27,436 nucleotides of DNA from CAZNKU01 sp964573775 (GCA_964573775.1 CAZNKU010000017.1:1-27436); one strand, 5' to 3'; counted from the first letter of the stretch, positions 15,528 to 23,128 are shown. The notes: generated from the letters alone by a model not told the origin. Made by a program: numbers and translations.

Positions 15528-16907
15528 TTATTTCAAAAACATTTTTATAAGTTTGTCATTTAGCTTGTTGTACGGCTGATATCTCATTGGCAAATCCAAA
15601 AAGGTCTTTTTGTCCATTATGCTTTTATAATGGGTAAAGGTATCAAAGCCGTGTTTTCCATGGTATGATCCCATACCGCTTGCACCTACACCGCCAAAGC
15701 CCATTTCCGTGGTTGCAAGGTGAACTATTGTGTCATTTACACATCCGCCGCCGTACTGAATGTGGCTTGTTACATATTTAATTACCTTTTTGTCTGATGC
15801 AAAAATGTAAAGAGCCAAGGGGCTGTCCATAGAATTTACTTTTTCAGCAACATCTGTAATGTCTTCAAACGTAAGTATAGGAAGAACAGGGCCAAAAATT
15901 TCCTCCTGCATAACTGCATCGTCCCAAGTTGCATTGTTTATAATTGTAGGTTCTATTTTTAGGGTAGCTTTGTCAGAACCTCCGCCAATTACAACCTTTT
16001 CAGCAGGGATAAGTCTGCATATTCTGTCAAAGTGTTTTTCGTTAATTATTTTGCCGTAGGCTTCATTTTCCAAAGGTTTTTTGCCATACTGTAATACAAT
16101 CTGCTTTTTAAGTTCTTCTACAAGCTGTGCCTTTACATCCTTGTGGCAATAAATGTAGTCAGGAGCAACACAGGTTTGTCCGCAGTTTATGAATTTGCCG
16201 AAAACTATACGTTTCGCCGCAAGCTTTATGTTTGCACTTTTGTCTACTATACAAGGACTTTTGCCCCCAAGCTCCAATGTTACGGGTATAAGCTTTTCTG
16301 CTGCATTTGCCATAACCTCTTTTCCGACGGATTTGCTTCCCGTAAAGAAAATGTAGTTAAAATCACCCTTTAAAAGATACTGATTTTCTGCTCTGCCGCC
16401 TTCTACTATTGCAACATACTCACTTTCAAAGCATTCTTCAACTATTTTCTTAATAATTTTGCTTGTTTCAGGAGAATATGCACTTGGTTTTACAACAACG
16501 GTATTACCTGCCGCCAAAGCATCTGCCAACGGGTCAATTGTAAGCAAAAAAGGATAATTCCATGGGCTCATTATAAGCAGGTTTCCGTAGGGTACGGGCT
16601 TTACAAAGCTACGTGAAATCCAGTTGGTTATAGGTGTTTTTACTGTCTTTTCCTTTGCGTATTTTTTAATGTGCTTTATCATGTATGAAATTTCACTTTT
16701 TACAAGACCAATTTCACACATAAAGCTTTCGGAACTGCTTTTGCCAAGGTCTGCCTTTATTGCCTTGCCTATTTCAACTTCGTACTTTTCAATAGTGGCT
16801 TTAAGCTTTTTTAAAGCTTCCGTACGGTATTTTATATCCAATGTTTTGCCTGTAGCAAAAAACTTTTTCTGTTTTTCTATTATGTTTTTGATTTCAAATT
16901 CTGTCAT
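15528..16907 (-). CDS. NAD(P)-dependent aldehyde dehydrogenase, class 3-like
   Basis: A 459-residue enzyme that oxidises aldehydes to acids. The length and the absence of the long N-terminal arm fit the class 3 (short) ALDH group. Key residues are in place: Asn117 in MSPWNYPF, the cofactor loop FFTGSKSVGK (187-196), Glu212 in LELGGKSP and the catalytic Cys246 in NCGQTCVAPDY. EEIFGPVLPI follows. The ATG lies one base after the stop region of the alcohol dehydrogenase, with GGAG inside the end of that gene, so the two are translationally coupled. Together they would turn an alcohol to an acid through an aldehyde, or detoxify aldehydes. The natural substrate is not evident. Confidence 0.93.
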   Translation of the reverse strand: MTEFEIKNIIEKQKKFFATGKTLDIKYRTEALKKLKATIEKYEVEIGKAIKADLGKSSSESFMCEIGLVKSEISYMIKHIKKYAKEKTVKTPITNWISRSFVKPVPYGNLLIMSPWNYPFLLTIDPLADALAAGNTVVVKPSAYSPETSKIIKKIVEECFESEYVAIVEGGRAENQYLLKGDFNYIFFTGSKSVGKEVMANAAEKLIPVTLELGGKSPCIVDKSANIKLAAKRIVFGKFINCGQTCVAPDYIYCHKDVKAQLVEELKKQIVLQYGKKPLENEAYGKIINEKHFDRICRLIPAEKVVIGGGSDKATLKIEPTIINNATWDDAVMQEEIFGPVLPILTFEDITDVAEKVNSMDSPLALYIFASDKKVIKYVTSHIQYGGGCVNDTIVHLATTEMGFGGVGASGMGSYHGKHGFDTFTHYKSIMDKKTFLDLPMRYQPYNKLNDKLIKMFLK

Positions 16908-16908
16908 A

Positions 16909-18108
16909 TTATTTCTCCATTACAATGTGATAAATTTCTTCAAGCTCTTTCGCATTCCAAAGTACAGGTACGGGATAAAGCGGATTTGCCTCTTTGTCTG
17001 CATATTTTGCCATTTCGGGAATATCCGCCTCTTTAATTCCGCTTAATTTTTCGGGAATGCCAAGCTTTTTATTCAATTCTTTAATAGCTTCTATAAATTT
17101 CTTTGCAAGTATTTCGTCACAGCATTCACTGCATCCTATTTTAGCACATCTTGCAAGCTTTGCCAACTTTTTGTATACAACACTTCCGTATTTTTCAAGA
17201 CCTATTGGCAAAATAACTGAATTTGTAAGTCCGTGAGGCATATTGTATTTACCGCTAAGGGAATGTGATACTGCATGTATGTAGCCTACATATGAACGGC
17301 TGAAGGCTCTGCCTGCTTTGTGAGATGCTATAAGCATAGCTTTTAGTGCTTCTTCATCCTTTTCAAAAACTGCTTTTTCTATATTTTCAAATATCAGCTT
17401 TACTGCATCTTCTGCATCTGTTCGTGATTTTTTAAAGGTAGTTCTTCCAATGTATGCTTCTACTGCATGGGTAAGAGCATCCATGCCCGTAGTTGCCGCA
17501 ATATGCTGTGGCAGAGTAAGGGTTGTTCTGTAGTCAAGCACAGCGTGTGCTGGTATAAGGACGAAATCGTTCATAGTACATTTATGACAAGTTTTCTCAT
17601 CTGTAATAACTGCAGTAGGTGTAGTTTCGCTGCCTGTACCCGCTGTTGTGGGAATTGCAATTATTGTAGGAAGTTTTTTCATTACCCTCAAAAGACCTGA
17701 GAGCTGTTGCAATGTCTTTTTGGGGCTTGCAATTCTTGTTGCTGCTGCCTTCGCACAGTCCATAGGTGAGCCGCCACCAAATGCTATAAAGCAGTCGCAT
17801 TTATTTTCACTATATACTTTAACAGCCTTTTCTACAATCTCGCACGTAGGGTTTGGAATAGTTTCGTCAAAAAGAATGTATTCTGCCTTATGGCTTTTCA
17901 ATGACTGTTCCAAGAGTTTAAATGCCTCTGTAGATGCCAACATTTTGTCTGTTATAATTATTGGTTTTTTGTAGTTTTTATTTTCAAGTATTTTATAAGT
18001 ATCTTCTATATTATACAAAATTTCCGGGTCTTTGTACGGAAGTACGGGGCCTGCAATTTTAAAAGCTGTCTGAAATATTCTGCAATAAATTTTCTTAATT
18101 GTGTTCAT
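16909..18108 (-). CDS. Iron-containing alcohol dehydrogenase
   Basis: A 399-residue group III (iron) alcohol dehydrogenase. GGGSPMD (111-117) is the NAD(P) motif and TAGTGSETTPTAV follows. The metal ligands expected from FucO are all present: Asp210 and His214 in GMDALTHAVEAY, His278 in IHAVSHSL and His292 in MPHG. I choose the ATG at 18108, because AAAGGA lies seven bases upstream; an in-frame ATG at 18126 would add six residues and has no ribosome site. The start overlaps the end of the MarR gene by 14 bases, which points to coupled translation. It works with the next gene, the aldehyde dehydrogenase, under MarR-type control. Confidence 0.92.
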   Translation of the reverse strand: MNTIKKIYCRIFQTAFKIAGPVLPYKDPEILYNIEDTYKILENKNYKKPIIITDKMLASTEAFKLLEQSLKSHKAEYILFDETIPNPTCEIVEKAVKVYSENKCDCFIAFGGGSPMDCAKAAATRIASPKKTLQQLSGLLRVMKKLPTIIAIPTTAGTGSETTPTAVITDEKTCHKCTMNDFVLIPAHAVLDYRTTLTLPQHIAATTGMDALTHAVEAYIGRTTFKKSRTDAEDAVKLIFENIEKAVFEKDEEALKAMLIASHKAGRAFSRSYVGYIHAVSHSLSGKYNMPHGLTNSVILPIGLEKYGSVVYKKLAKLARCAKIGCSECCDEILAKKFIEAIKELNKKLGIPEKLSGIKEADIPEMAKYADKEANPLYPVPVLWNAKELEEIYHIVMEK

Positions 18109-18556
18109 TGTTTTTTCCTTTCGCATAATCTTCTAAATTTTCTGCTATGACGTCCAAAGTGGCATAAAAAGCTTCACGTTGTTGGTAGGTAAGATTTTTA
18201 CCGCCAATGTCTACTGCATTACGTATTTTAGTGTCAAGTATACACGCCGCACCCTCACCCTTTTTTGTAAGGTGCAATTTTGTACGGTATTCACGTTTTC
18301 CGGCAGTATCATCTGTCTTTACAAAGCCTAAGGCTTCAAGATCTGTCACTGTGCGGGATATTGCCGCCTTGTCCTCCTTACAAAGGGTACAAAGCTCAGT
18401 AGAAGTAAGTCCGCCGCTGTTTTTGCCAAGGTAATAAAGGCACATTGTGTGGTTGCCTTTAAGACCAAGCTCAGACATTTCCATAGTTTTAATTTTTTGT
18501 ACATATCTGTTAATCTGTGCTATTGTAAGTGCAAATTTTTCAAATCTGTCGAACAT
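18095..18556 (-). CDS. MarR-family transcriptional regulator
   Basis: A 153-residue winged-helix repressor. LTSTELCTLCKEDKAAISRTV is the recognition helix region and LTKKGEGAA the wing, in the usual positions. The protein starts MFDRFEKFAL with GGGG upstream of the ATG. It is the first gene of the operon that continues with the alcohol and aldehyde dehydrogenases. Two palindromic sites bracket its promoter, so it very likely represses its own operon and is released by a small hydrophobic ligand, perhaps an aldehyde or aromatic compound. Confidence 0.92.
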   Translation of the reverse strand: MFDRFEKFALTIAQINRYVQKIKTMEMSELGLKGNHTMCLYYLGKNSGGLTSTELCTLCKEDKAAISRTVTDLEALGFVKTDDTAGKREYRTKLHLTKKGEGAACILDTKIRNAVDIGGKNLTYQQREAFYATLDVIAENLEDYAKGKNNEHN

Positions 18557-18567
18557 ATAAATACCCC

Positions 18568-18586
18568 ACTTGTTGATTTATCAACA
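18568..18586. promoter_or_regulatory. MarR operator, downstream half-perfect copy
   Basis: ACTTGTTGA (18568-18576), four bases, then TCAACA (18581-18586). It lies just after the -10, across the expected start of transcription. Its centre is 33 bases (three helical turns) from the centre of the second copy. Confidence 0.7.
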
Positions 18587-18589
18587 TCT

Positions 18590-18617
18590 ATTATATCACA
18601 ACTTGTTGATTTGTCAA
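18590..18617 (-). promoter_or_regulatory. Promoter of the marR-adh-aldh operon
   Basis: On the minus strand TTGACA (18617-18612), a 16-base spacer and TATAAT (18595-18590). The -35 lies inside the upstream operator. Confidence 0.8.
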
Positions 18618-18622
18618 CAAGT
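18601..18622. promoter_or_regulatory. MarR operator, perfect copy
   Basis: ACTTGTTGA (18601-18609), TTTG, TCAACAAGT (18614-18622): perfect 9-bp arms. It covers the -35 of the operon and ends 12 bases before the -35 of the divergent AlkD gene, which it might also affect. Confidence 0.75.
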
Positions 18623-18633
18623 TTTGTTTTTCA

Positions 18634-18662
18634 TTGATTAATCTTAAAAAATGTGATATTAT
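18634..18662 (+). promoter_or_regulatory. Promoter of the AlkD-like gene
   Basis: TTGATT at 18634-18639, a 17-base spacer and TATTAT at 18657-18662. It excludes the in-frame start at 18634. Confidence 0.6.
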
Positions 18663-18678
18663 TGGTGTAGGTGATTTT

Positions 18679-19359
18679 ATGAAGGAAATTCAAAAACAGC
18701 TTTTTACAATGCAGGATCTTAAATACAGGGCATTTCACAGTAAGCTTATGCCCACAATAGAGGAAGATAAAATTATAGGTATCCGTATACCTGTACTTCG
18801 TAAATTTGCAAACGATTTTGCAAAAAGCAAGGATGCAAAAAGCTTTCTTGCCGATTTACCACATAAATATTATGAAGAGGATAATCTCCATGCCTTTGTA
18901 TTGGAAAAAACAAAGGATTTTGATGAGGCTGTAAAGCTTACAGAAGAATTTTTGCCGTATATAGATAACTGGGCAACCTGCGATATGTTTTCCCCAAAGG
19001 TTTTTAAAAAGCATAAGGATAAAATACTTCCATTTGCAAAAAAATGGATAAAAAGTCAGCATACTTATACTGTAAGATATGGTATAGGAATATTTATGAA
19101 ATTGTTTTTGGATGAAGATTTTAGGGAAGAATATTTACGGTGGATAGCCGACGTAAAGTCAGAGGAATATTACATAAATATGATGATTGCATGGTACTTT
19201 GCAACAGCTCTTGCCAAGCAATATGAAAGTGCAGTTAAATATTTGGAACAAAAACGTCTAGGAACATGGGTACACAACAAAACCATTCAAAAGGCGGTGG
19301 AAAGCTACCGTGTGCCAAATGAGATAAAAGAATATTTAAAAACCTTGAAAATTAAGTGA
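18679..19359 (+). CDS. AlkD-like DNA alkylation repair protein
   Basis: A 226-residue all-helical protein of the HEAT-like DNA glycosylase family that removes alkylated bases. The ATG at 18679 follows GTAGGTGA. The marker region is YIDNWATCD (about 94-102), which holds the Trp and Asp that line the DNA pocket in the family, followed by repeated helical pairs such as HTYTVRYGIGIFMKLFLD and INMMIAWYFATALAKQYE. The Arg and Lys rich C-terminus (NKTIQKAVESYRVP) is also typical. It diverges from the MarR operon and shares its control region. It ends 62 bases before the first G3E gene, which has its own promoter. Confidence 0.88.
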   Translation: MKEIQKQLFTMQDLKYRAFHSKLMPTIEEDKIIGIRIPVLRKFANDFAKSKDAKSFLADLPHKYYEEDNLHAFVLEKTKDFDEAVKLTEEFLPYIDNWATCDMFSPKVFKKHKDKILPFAKKWIKSQHTYTVRYGIGIFMKLFLDEDFREEYLRWIADVKSEEYYINMMIAWYFATALAKQYESAVKYLEQKRLGTWVHNKTIQKAVESYRVPNEIKEYLKTLKIK

Positions 19360-19368
19360 TTTTCTTAA

Positions 19369-19397
19369 TTGACAAGCTGTTTTAAAAGTATTATCAT
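19369..19397 (+). promoter_or_regulatory. Promoter of the first G3E gene
   Basis: TTGACA at 19369-19374, a 17-base spacer and TATCAT at 19392-19397. I see no convincing Zur or Fur palindrome. Confidence 0.65.
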
Positions 19398-19421
19398 TAT
19401 ATATAAAAGGAGTGTTTTTAT

Positions 19422-20495
19422 ATGACAAAAATAGATATATTTTCAGGCTTTTTGGGTGCAGGCAAAACTACACTTATAAAAAAGCTTGTGGAAGAAGCTT
19501 ACAAAGGTGAAAAAATTGTAATTATTGAAAATGAATTTGGTGAAATCGGCATAGACGGCGGATTTTTAAAGGATGCAGGCATTCAGGTTAATGAAATGAA
19601 TTCGGGCTGTATTTGTTGCAGCCTTGTTGGTGATTTCGGCATAGCGCTTAAAAAGGTGCTTGATGAATATGCACCTGACAGAATACTTATAGAGCCATCG
19701 GGTGTAGGTAAGCTAAGCGATGTTATAAAGGCGGTAAAGGATGTGGAAATGCACGATGCCTGCCTTAACGCATATGCAACAGTTGTTGATGCCAACAAGT
19801 GCAAAATGTATATGAAAAATTTCGGAGAATTTTTCAATGACCAGATTGAAAGTGCAGGATGTATTGTTTTAAGTCACACAGGAAACATCAGTCACGACAA
19901 AATCCACACCTGTGTTGATTTAATAAAGGAGCATAATCCGGAAGCGATTATTGTTACTACCCCATGGGAAAGCCTTGGGGGTAAACAGCTTTTGGAAGCT
20001 ATTGAACGCAGTAATTCTTTGAGTGCAGATATTGAAGAGCTTGAGCACGAGCATCACCACAACGAAGAATGCAGCTGCGGACATCACCACCACGACCATG
20101 AAGAAGAATGTCATTGCGGACATCACCACCACGACCACGATGAAAATTGTAGTTGTGGACATCACCACCATGACCACGATGAAGAATGTCATTGCGGACA
20201 TCACCATCATCACCATGCTGAAGAGGTGTTTACAAGCTGGGGTGTTGAAACCGTAAACAAATATACCGCAGATGAAATCAACGGTATACTTGAAGAACTT
20301 ATTAACGACAACAAATATGGCATGGTACTTCGTGCAAAGGGTATTGTTGCAGGTGAGGACGGAAGCTGGATACATTTTGACTACGTTCCCGGTGAACCCG
20401 ATGTACGTACAGGCAGTGCTGATGTAACAGGCAGAATTTGTGTAATCGGTGCAAAAATTAACGAAGATGAAATAGCCAAACTATTTAGAATATAG
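19422..20495 (+). CDS. G3E-family (CobW/COG0523) metallochaperone-type GTPase with Cys/His repeats
   Basis: A 357-residue P-loop protein of the family that delivers zinc, cobalt or nickel to client proteins. The P-loop is GFLGAGKTT (9-17). ENEFGEIGIDGG is the switch region, SGCICCSL (61-68) is the CxCC metal motif, and EPSGVGKLSD follows. The usual (N/T)KxD guanine motif is replaced by VLSHTGN, so nucleotide choice may be relaxed. Residues 216-267 are four tandem copies of a Cys/His metal-binding unit. The C-terminal about 85 residues are the CobW_C domain. AAGGAG precedes the ATG. The second G3E gene lies 168 bases downstream with no clear promoter between, so they are probably cotranscribed. 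Confidence 0.9.
   Translation: MTKIDIFSGFLGAGKTTLIKKLVEEAYKGEKIVIIENEFGEIGIDGGFLKDAGIQVNEMNSGCICCSLVGDFGIALKKVLDEYAPDRILIEPSGVGKLSDVIKAVKDVEMHDACLNAYATVVDANKCKMYMKNFGEFFNDQIESAGCIVLSHTGNISHDKIHTCVDLIKEHNPEAIIVTTPWESLGGKQLLEAIERSNSLSADIEELEHEHHHNEECSCGHHHHDHEEECHCGHHHHDHDENCSCGHHHHDHDEECHCGHHHHHHAEEVFTSWGVETVNKYTADEINGILEELINDNKYGMVLRAKGIVAGEDGSWIHFDYVPGEPDVRTGSADVTGRICVIGAKINEDEIAKLFRI
20067..20222 (+). repeat. Four 39-bp tandem repeats coding a Cys/His metal-binding unit
   Basis: Units at 20067-20105, 20106-20144, 20145-20183 and 20184-20222 each encode (E/N)C(S/H)CGHHHHxHxE, 13 residues, always in frame. Each unit offers two Cys and five to seven His as metal ligands. Copies alternate Ser/His/Ser/His after the first Cys, which suggests duplication of a 78-bp pair. 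Confidence 0.9.
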
Positions 20496-20551
20496 CCGAA
20501 AGAAAGTAGTCCGAACCCGCCTTAAACAGCGTGATTTCGGCATCTTTAGGC

Positions 20552-20591
20552 TTGTCATCTTTGCAAGGCTGACGCTTTGCGAGGACGACAA
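20552..20591. repeat. Long imperfect hairpin between the two G3E genes
   Basis: Bases 20552-20569 pair with 20574-20591 around the loop TGAC: 18 positions with one A-C mismatch and three G-T pairs. No T tract follows, so it is not a plain terminator. Just upstream GCCGAAA (20495-20501, overlapping the stop codon of the first gene) can pair with TTTCGGC (20535-20541). The look is that of a dispersed palindromic repeat or of an RNA processing or attenuation structure. Confidence 0.6.
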
Positions 20592-20663
20592 ATTGAAAGT
20601 GTGCAAATTTATAAATTTAAGGCATACGGTGTTTGACTCTCGTGTGCTTAAGGAGGGGTATTT

Positions 20664-21608
20664 ATGCAGGAAGTTCCCGTATATCTGTTTACAGGCTTTT
20701 TAGAAAGCGGTAAGACGAATTTTATTCAGGGTTTTTTAGAAGACGAGCGTTTTGGAACAAATGACAACACCTTGCTTCTGGTATGCGAAGAGGGTGTTGA
20801 AGAATATGACAGCAGTAAGTTTAAGGTAGACAACGTATTTATTGAATATCTTGATGACGAAGCTGACCTTACTGAGGAAACACTTAAAGCCTTGCAGAAA
20901 AAACACAAGGCAACACGTGTTGTTATAGAATACAACGGTATGTGGAGTCTTAAAACATTGTTTGATTCAATGCCATACGGCTGGATTATATATCAGGAAA
21001 TGATGTTTGCGGATGCAAATAAATTTGTTTCATACAATACTAATATGCGTCAGCTGACGGTTGAAAAATTACAGGGCACAAATATGGTTATCTTAAACCG
21101 TTGCACAGATGACCTTGACCGTATGGAAATACACAAAATTGTGCGAGGGGTTTCAAGGTCTGCGGATATTGCGTATGAATTTTCAGAGGATAGAGTGGAA
21201 TATGACGATATCGAAGACCCATTGCCATTTGACATAGAGGCGGATGTTATAGGTATTGCAGACGAGGACTATGCAATATGGTACAGAGATTTGTCCGAGG
21301 AAATGGAAAAATATATCGGCAAAACCGTACGGTTTAAAGCCATTGTTGCACATGACGATTCGTTTCCCAAATATACTGTTGTGGTTGGCAGACACGTTAT
21401 GGTTTGCTGTGAAGATGACATCACATACAGAGGGTTGGTGTGCAAGGGTGTTGTTGTAAACGGTCTTAAAAAACGTGACTGGGTAATCGTAACAGCAAAA
21501 ATCACAAAAGAATTCCACGAGATGTACGAGGAAGATGGCCCTGTGCTTTACGCAACAGAGATAAAAAGAACATCAGAGCCTACTCAACAGATTGCAACCT
21601 TCTATTAA
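20664..21608 (+). CDS. G3E-type P-loop protein with YcgQ/DUF1980-like C-terminal region
   Basis: A 314-residue protein. The N-terminal half has a CobW-like P-loop, LFTGFLESGKTNF (8-20), but the CxCC metal motif is missing and the guanine motif region reads ILNRCTDD. From about residue 215 (KYIGKTVRFKAIVAHDD) to the end it resembles the OB-like C-terminal domain of YcgQ/TIGR03943 proteins, with GRHVMVCCEDDI carrying the adjacent Cys248 and Cys249. YcgQ-type proteins usually pair with a permease and a CobW protein in metal (zinc) homeostasis loci; here the two soluble functions are joined and no permease is in the window. A strong AGGAGGGG precedes the ATG. A metal allocation role with the upstream protein is inferred. 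Confidence 0.75.
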   Translation: MQEVPVYLFTGFLESGKTNFIQGFLEDERFGTNDNTLLLVCEEGVEEYDSSKFKVDNVFIEYLDDEADLTEETLKALQKKHKATRVVIEYNGMWSLKTLFDSMPYGWIIYQEMMFADANKFVSYNTNMRQLTVEKLQGTNMVILNRCTDDLDRMEIHKIVRGVSRSADIAYEFSEDRVEYDDIEDPLPFDIEADVIGIADEDYAIWYRDLSEEMEKYIGKTVRFKAIVAHDDSFPKYTVVVGRHVMVCCEDDITYRGLVCKGVVVNGLKKRDWVIVTAKITKEFHEMYEEDGPVLYATEIKRTSEPTQQIATFY

Positions 21609-21623
21609 TACAAAAAATAATCA

Positions 21624-21667
21624 TTTTGTACAAATAAAAGCCATTTTTACTAATTGTTTTGTACAAA
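21624..21667. promoter_or_regulatory. Paired operator TTTTGTACAAA before the GH105 gene
   Basis: TTTTGTACAAA occurs at 21624-21634 and 21657-21667. Each is a palindrome centred on GTAC and the centres are 33 bases apart, three helical turns. The second copy overlaps the -35. A dimeric repressor binding both sites on one face of the helix, possibly with looping, is likely; no regulator gene is adjacent. Confidence 0.6.
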
Positions 21668-21687
21668 AACATATGGTAGAATATACT
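21654..21687 (+). promoter_or_regulatory. Promoter of the GH105 gene
   Basis: Two overlapping readings, both with 17-base spacers: TTGTTT (21654-21659) with TAGAAT (21677-21682), or TTGTAC (21659-21664) with TATACT (21682-21687). Either is covered by the operator. Confidence 0.5.
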
Positions 21688-21727
21688 AAGCAGGTGAAAT
21701 TATAGTAAACAATGGAGGCTTTTTATT

Positions 21728-22846
21728 ATGAAACCAATGATTATTGCAAAAAGAATATGGGACCATGCAGTTGAAGTGCACAATAAAGTGGGAACTGGGT
21801 CTGCATACTACGGTGCTGCACCTTTGTACAGTTATCCCGGTATTTTAACTATGTGGGCTGCATCTCAGGCGGCACTTTATTCCGGTGATGAAGCATGGCT
21901 TGACCAGGTTAAAAGTTACCTTGCAAGGTATCCTTTCGAATTTGAAGAACAGGGTATAAACTTCAAATACAACTTTGAAAACTACCGTGTAGGTGGTCTT
22001 GGCAAAGGCTGGATGATAATGAATGGTCATTTTGAAGATCACAAGGAGGTTCTAAGAGAATGTGCAGAAAAAACAATAAATGGACCTCATAGTTATGATG
22101 GCATAACATGTGGTATCAATGATCCTAAAAAAGTTAGAGTCTGGATTGATGTTGTATTTGCTGTAACTCCGTTTATGCTTTATGCAGGTTTGGTTCTTAA
22201 TGAACCTAAATACATAGATTATGCAGTAGACCAGTGCTTTAAAATGTACGATTTATTTATGGATGAATCAAACGGTCTTCTTCATCAGGCAAGAGGATTC
22301 TATCCTGATCCCGAAAAAATCTCCGAAGACCATTGGTCAAGAGGTAACGGTTGGGGTATTATTGGTCTTTCTGAAATTGTACAGTATCTTCCTAAAGATC
22401 ATAAGTGTTACAACGAAGCGGTTGAACGCTTTAAAGCACACTGTGCTGCTTTGATTAAATATCAGGATTTCAGAGGTCTTTGGAGACAGGAAATTCCCGA
22501 AAAGCTTTCATGGGAAGAATCTTCAGGTACGGGCATCATCCTTTATGCTTTCGGTGTAGGTATGAGATTGGGTATTTTGGATAAGGAAACATATATGCCT
22601 GCATTTAAAAAAGGTTTAGAAGGTCTTGTTGCACACTGTATCAATCCTGATTATTCCGTAGAAAAATGTTGTCGCGGTTGTTTGTGTCCCGGTCAGGGCG
22701 ATATGAAAGGTACTGTTGAAGCATACCTTGTAACAGTTCATCCAAGGAAGGATGACGGACATTCATTTGCTCCAATCATAATGACAATGATGGAGGCTGA
22801 GAAAAACGGAATTGAAAATATAGCAGTAGGTTTTAATGCAAGATAA
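21728..22846 (+). CDS. Glycoside hydrolase family 105/88, unsaturated uronyl hydrolase type
   Basis: A 372-residue alpha/alpha-barrel enzyme that hydrolyses the unsaturated uronic acid left by polysaccharide lyases, for example on rhamnogalacturonan. HWSRGNGWGIIGL (about 199-211) is the family signature. WIDVVFAVTPFMLYAGL carries the Asp expected to act as general acid. A Cys cluster near the end (CCRGCLCPGQGD, about 317-328) is unusual but lies where the family has a conserved loop. No signal peptide is seen, so it is cytoplasmic. GGAGG precedes the ATG. It is a single gene with its own operator pair. The exact uronide is not evident. Confidence 0.85.
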   Translation: MKPMIIAKRIWDHAVEVHNKVGTGSAYYGAAPLYSYPGILTMWAASQAALYSGDEAWLDQVKSYLARYPFEFEEQGINFKYNFENYRVGGLGKGWMIMNGHFEDHKEVLRECAEKTINGPHSYDGITCGINDPKKVRVWIDVVFAVTPFMLYAGLVLNEPKYIDYAVDQCFKMYDLFMDESNGLLHQARGFYPDPEKISEDHWSRGNGWGIIGLSEIVQYLPKDHKCYNEAVERFKAHCAALIKYQDFRGLWRQEIPEKLSWEESSGTGIILYAFGVGMRLGILDKETYMPAFKKGLEGLVAHCINPDYSVEKCCRGCLCPGQGDMKGTVEAYLVTVHPRKDDGHSFAPIIMTMMEAEKNGIENIAVGFNAR

Positions 22847-22850
22847 ATTT

Positions 22851-22881
22851 AAAACAGTCTGTGACTTTGTCACAGACTCAG
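22851..22881 (+). repeat. Left terminal inverted repeat
   Basis: Begins AAAACAGTCTGTGAC. AGTCTGTGAC (22856-22865) and GTCACAGACT (22869-22878) form a hairpin with loop TTT. It starts four bases after the GH105 stop and reads as a terminator on the minus strand. Confidence 0.85.
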
Positions 22882-22882
22882 T

Positions 22883-22903
22883 GTGTCGATAACCTATCGA
22901 CAC
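22883..22903. repeat. Internal hairpin 1
   Basis: GTGTCGATA (22883-22891), loop ACC, TATCGACAC (22895-22903): a perfect 9-bp stem. Confidence 0.85.
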
Positions 22904-22932
22904 GCTGGCAGATTGCGAAAAAGGAAGTTATG

Positions 22933-22990
22933 TTTTGTCAATTTGAATTCGTCGGCGTACGATGGTACGGTAGAGTTCAAATTGACAAAA
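22933..22990. repeat. Internal hairpin 2 with a nested stem
   Basis: TTTTGTCAATTTGAA (22933-22947) pairs perfectly with 22976-22990. The 28-base loop holds a second stem, CGTAC (22956-22960) with GTACG (22965-22969). Confidence 0.85.
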
Positions 22991-22997
22991 AACAAGT

Positions 22998-23032
22998 AAC
23001 CGCAAGGAAAATTCGATGTTTTCCTTGCGGTT
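22998..23032. terminator. Internal hairpin 3, terminator-like
   Basis: AACCGCAAGGAAAA (22998-23011) pairs perfectly with 23019-23032 around a 7-base loop. The right arm begins with TTTT and ends with TT followed by TTG, so termination would be modest. Confidence 0.7.
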
Positions 23033-23053
23033 TTGTAGTTATAATTCTTTTTC

Positions 23054-23073
23054 GGCAAGAGCAAGCCCTTGCC
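23054..23073. repeat. Internal hairpin 4
   Basis: GGCAAG (23054-23059) pairs with CTTGCC (23068-23073) around an 8-base loop. Confidence 0.55.
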
Positions 23074-23128
23074 CTACAATTAAATATTGTTATTAAATCA
23101 CTTGCGGCAGAACGACTTTTTCGACGGT

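Noticed and set aside
16143..16373. A 76-codon plus-strand frame inside the aldehyde dehydrogenase gene
   Set aside because: It overlaps the catalytic region of a well-supported gene on the other strand and has no ribosome site.
19375..19421. A possible Zur or Fur box before the first G3E gene
   Set aside because: The AT-rich stretch has TTATCATTAT but no palindrome of the 7-1-7 or 9-1-9 form, so metal-dependent control cannot be claimed from it.
19920..20375. A 151-codon frame antisense to the Cys/His repeat
   Set aside because: Its Met/Val-rich repeats are the complement of the His codons; it has no ribosome site and no independent support.
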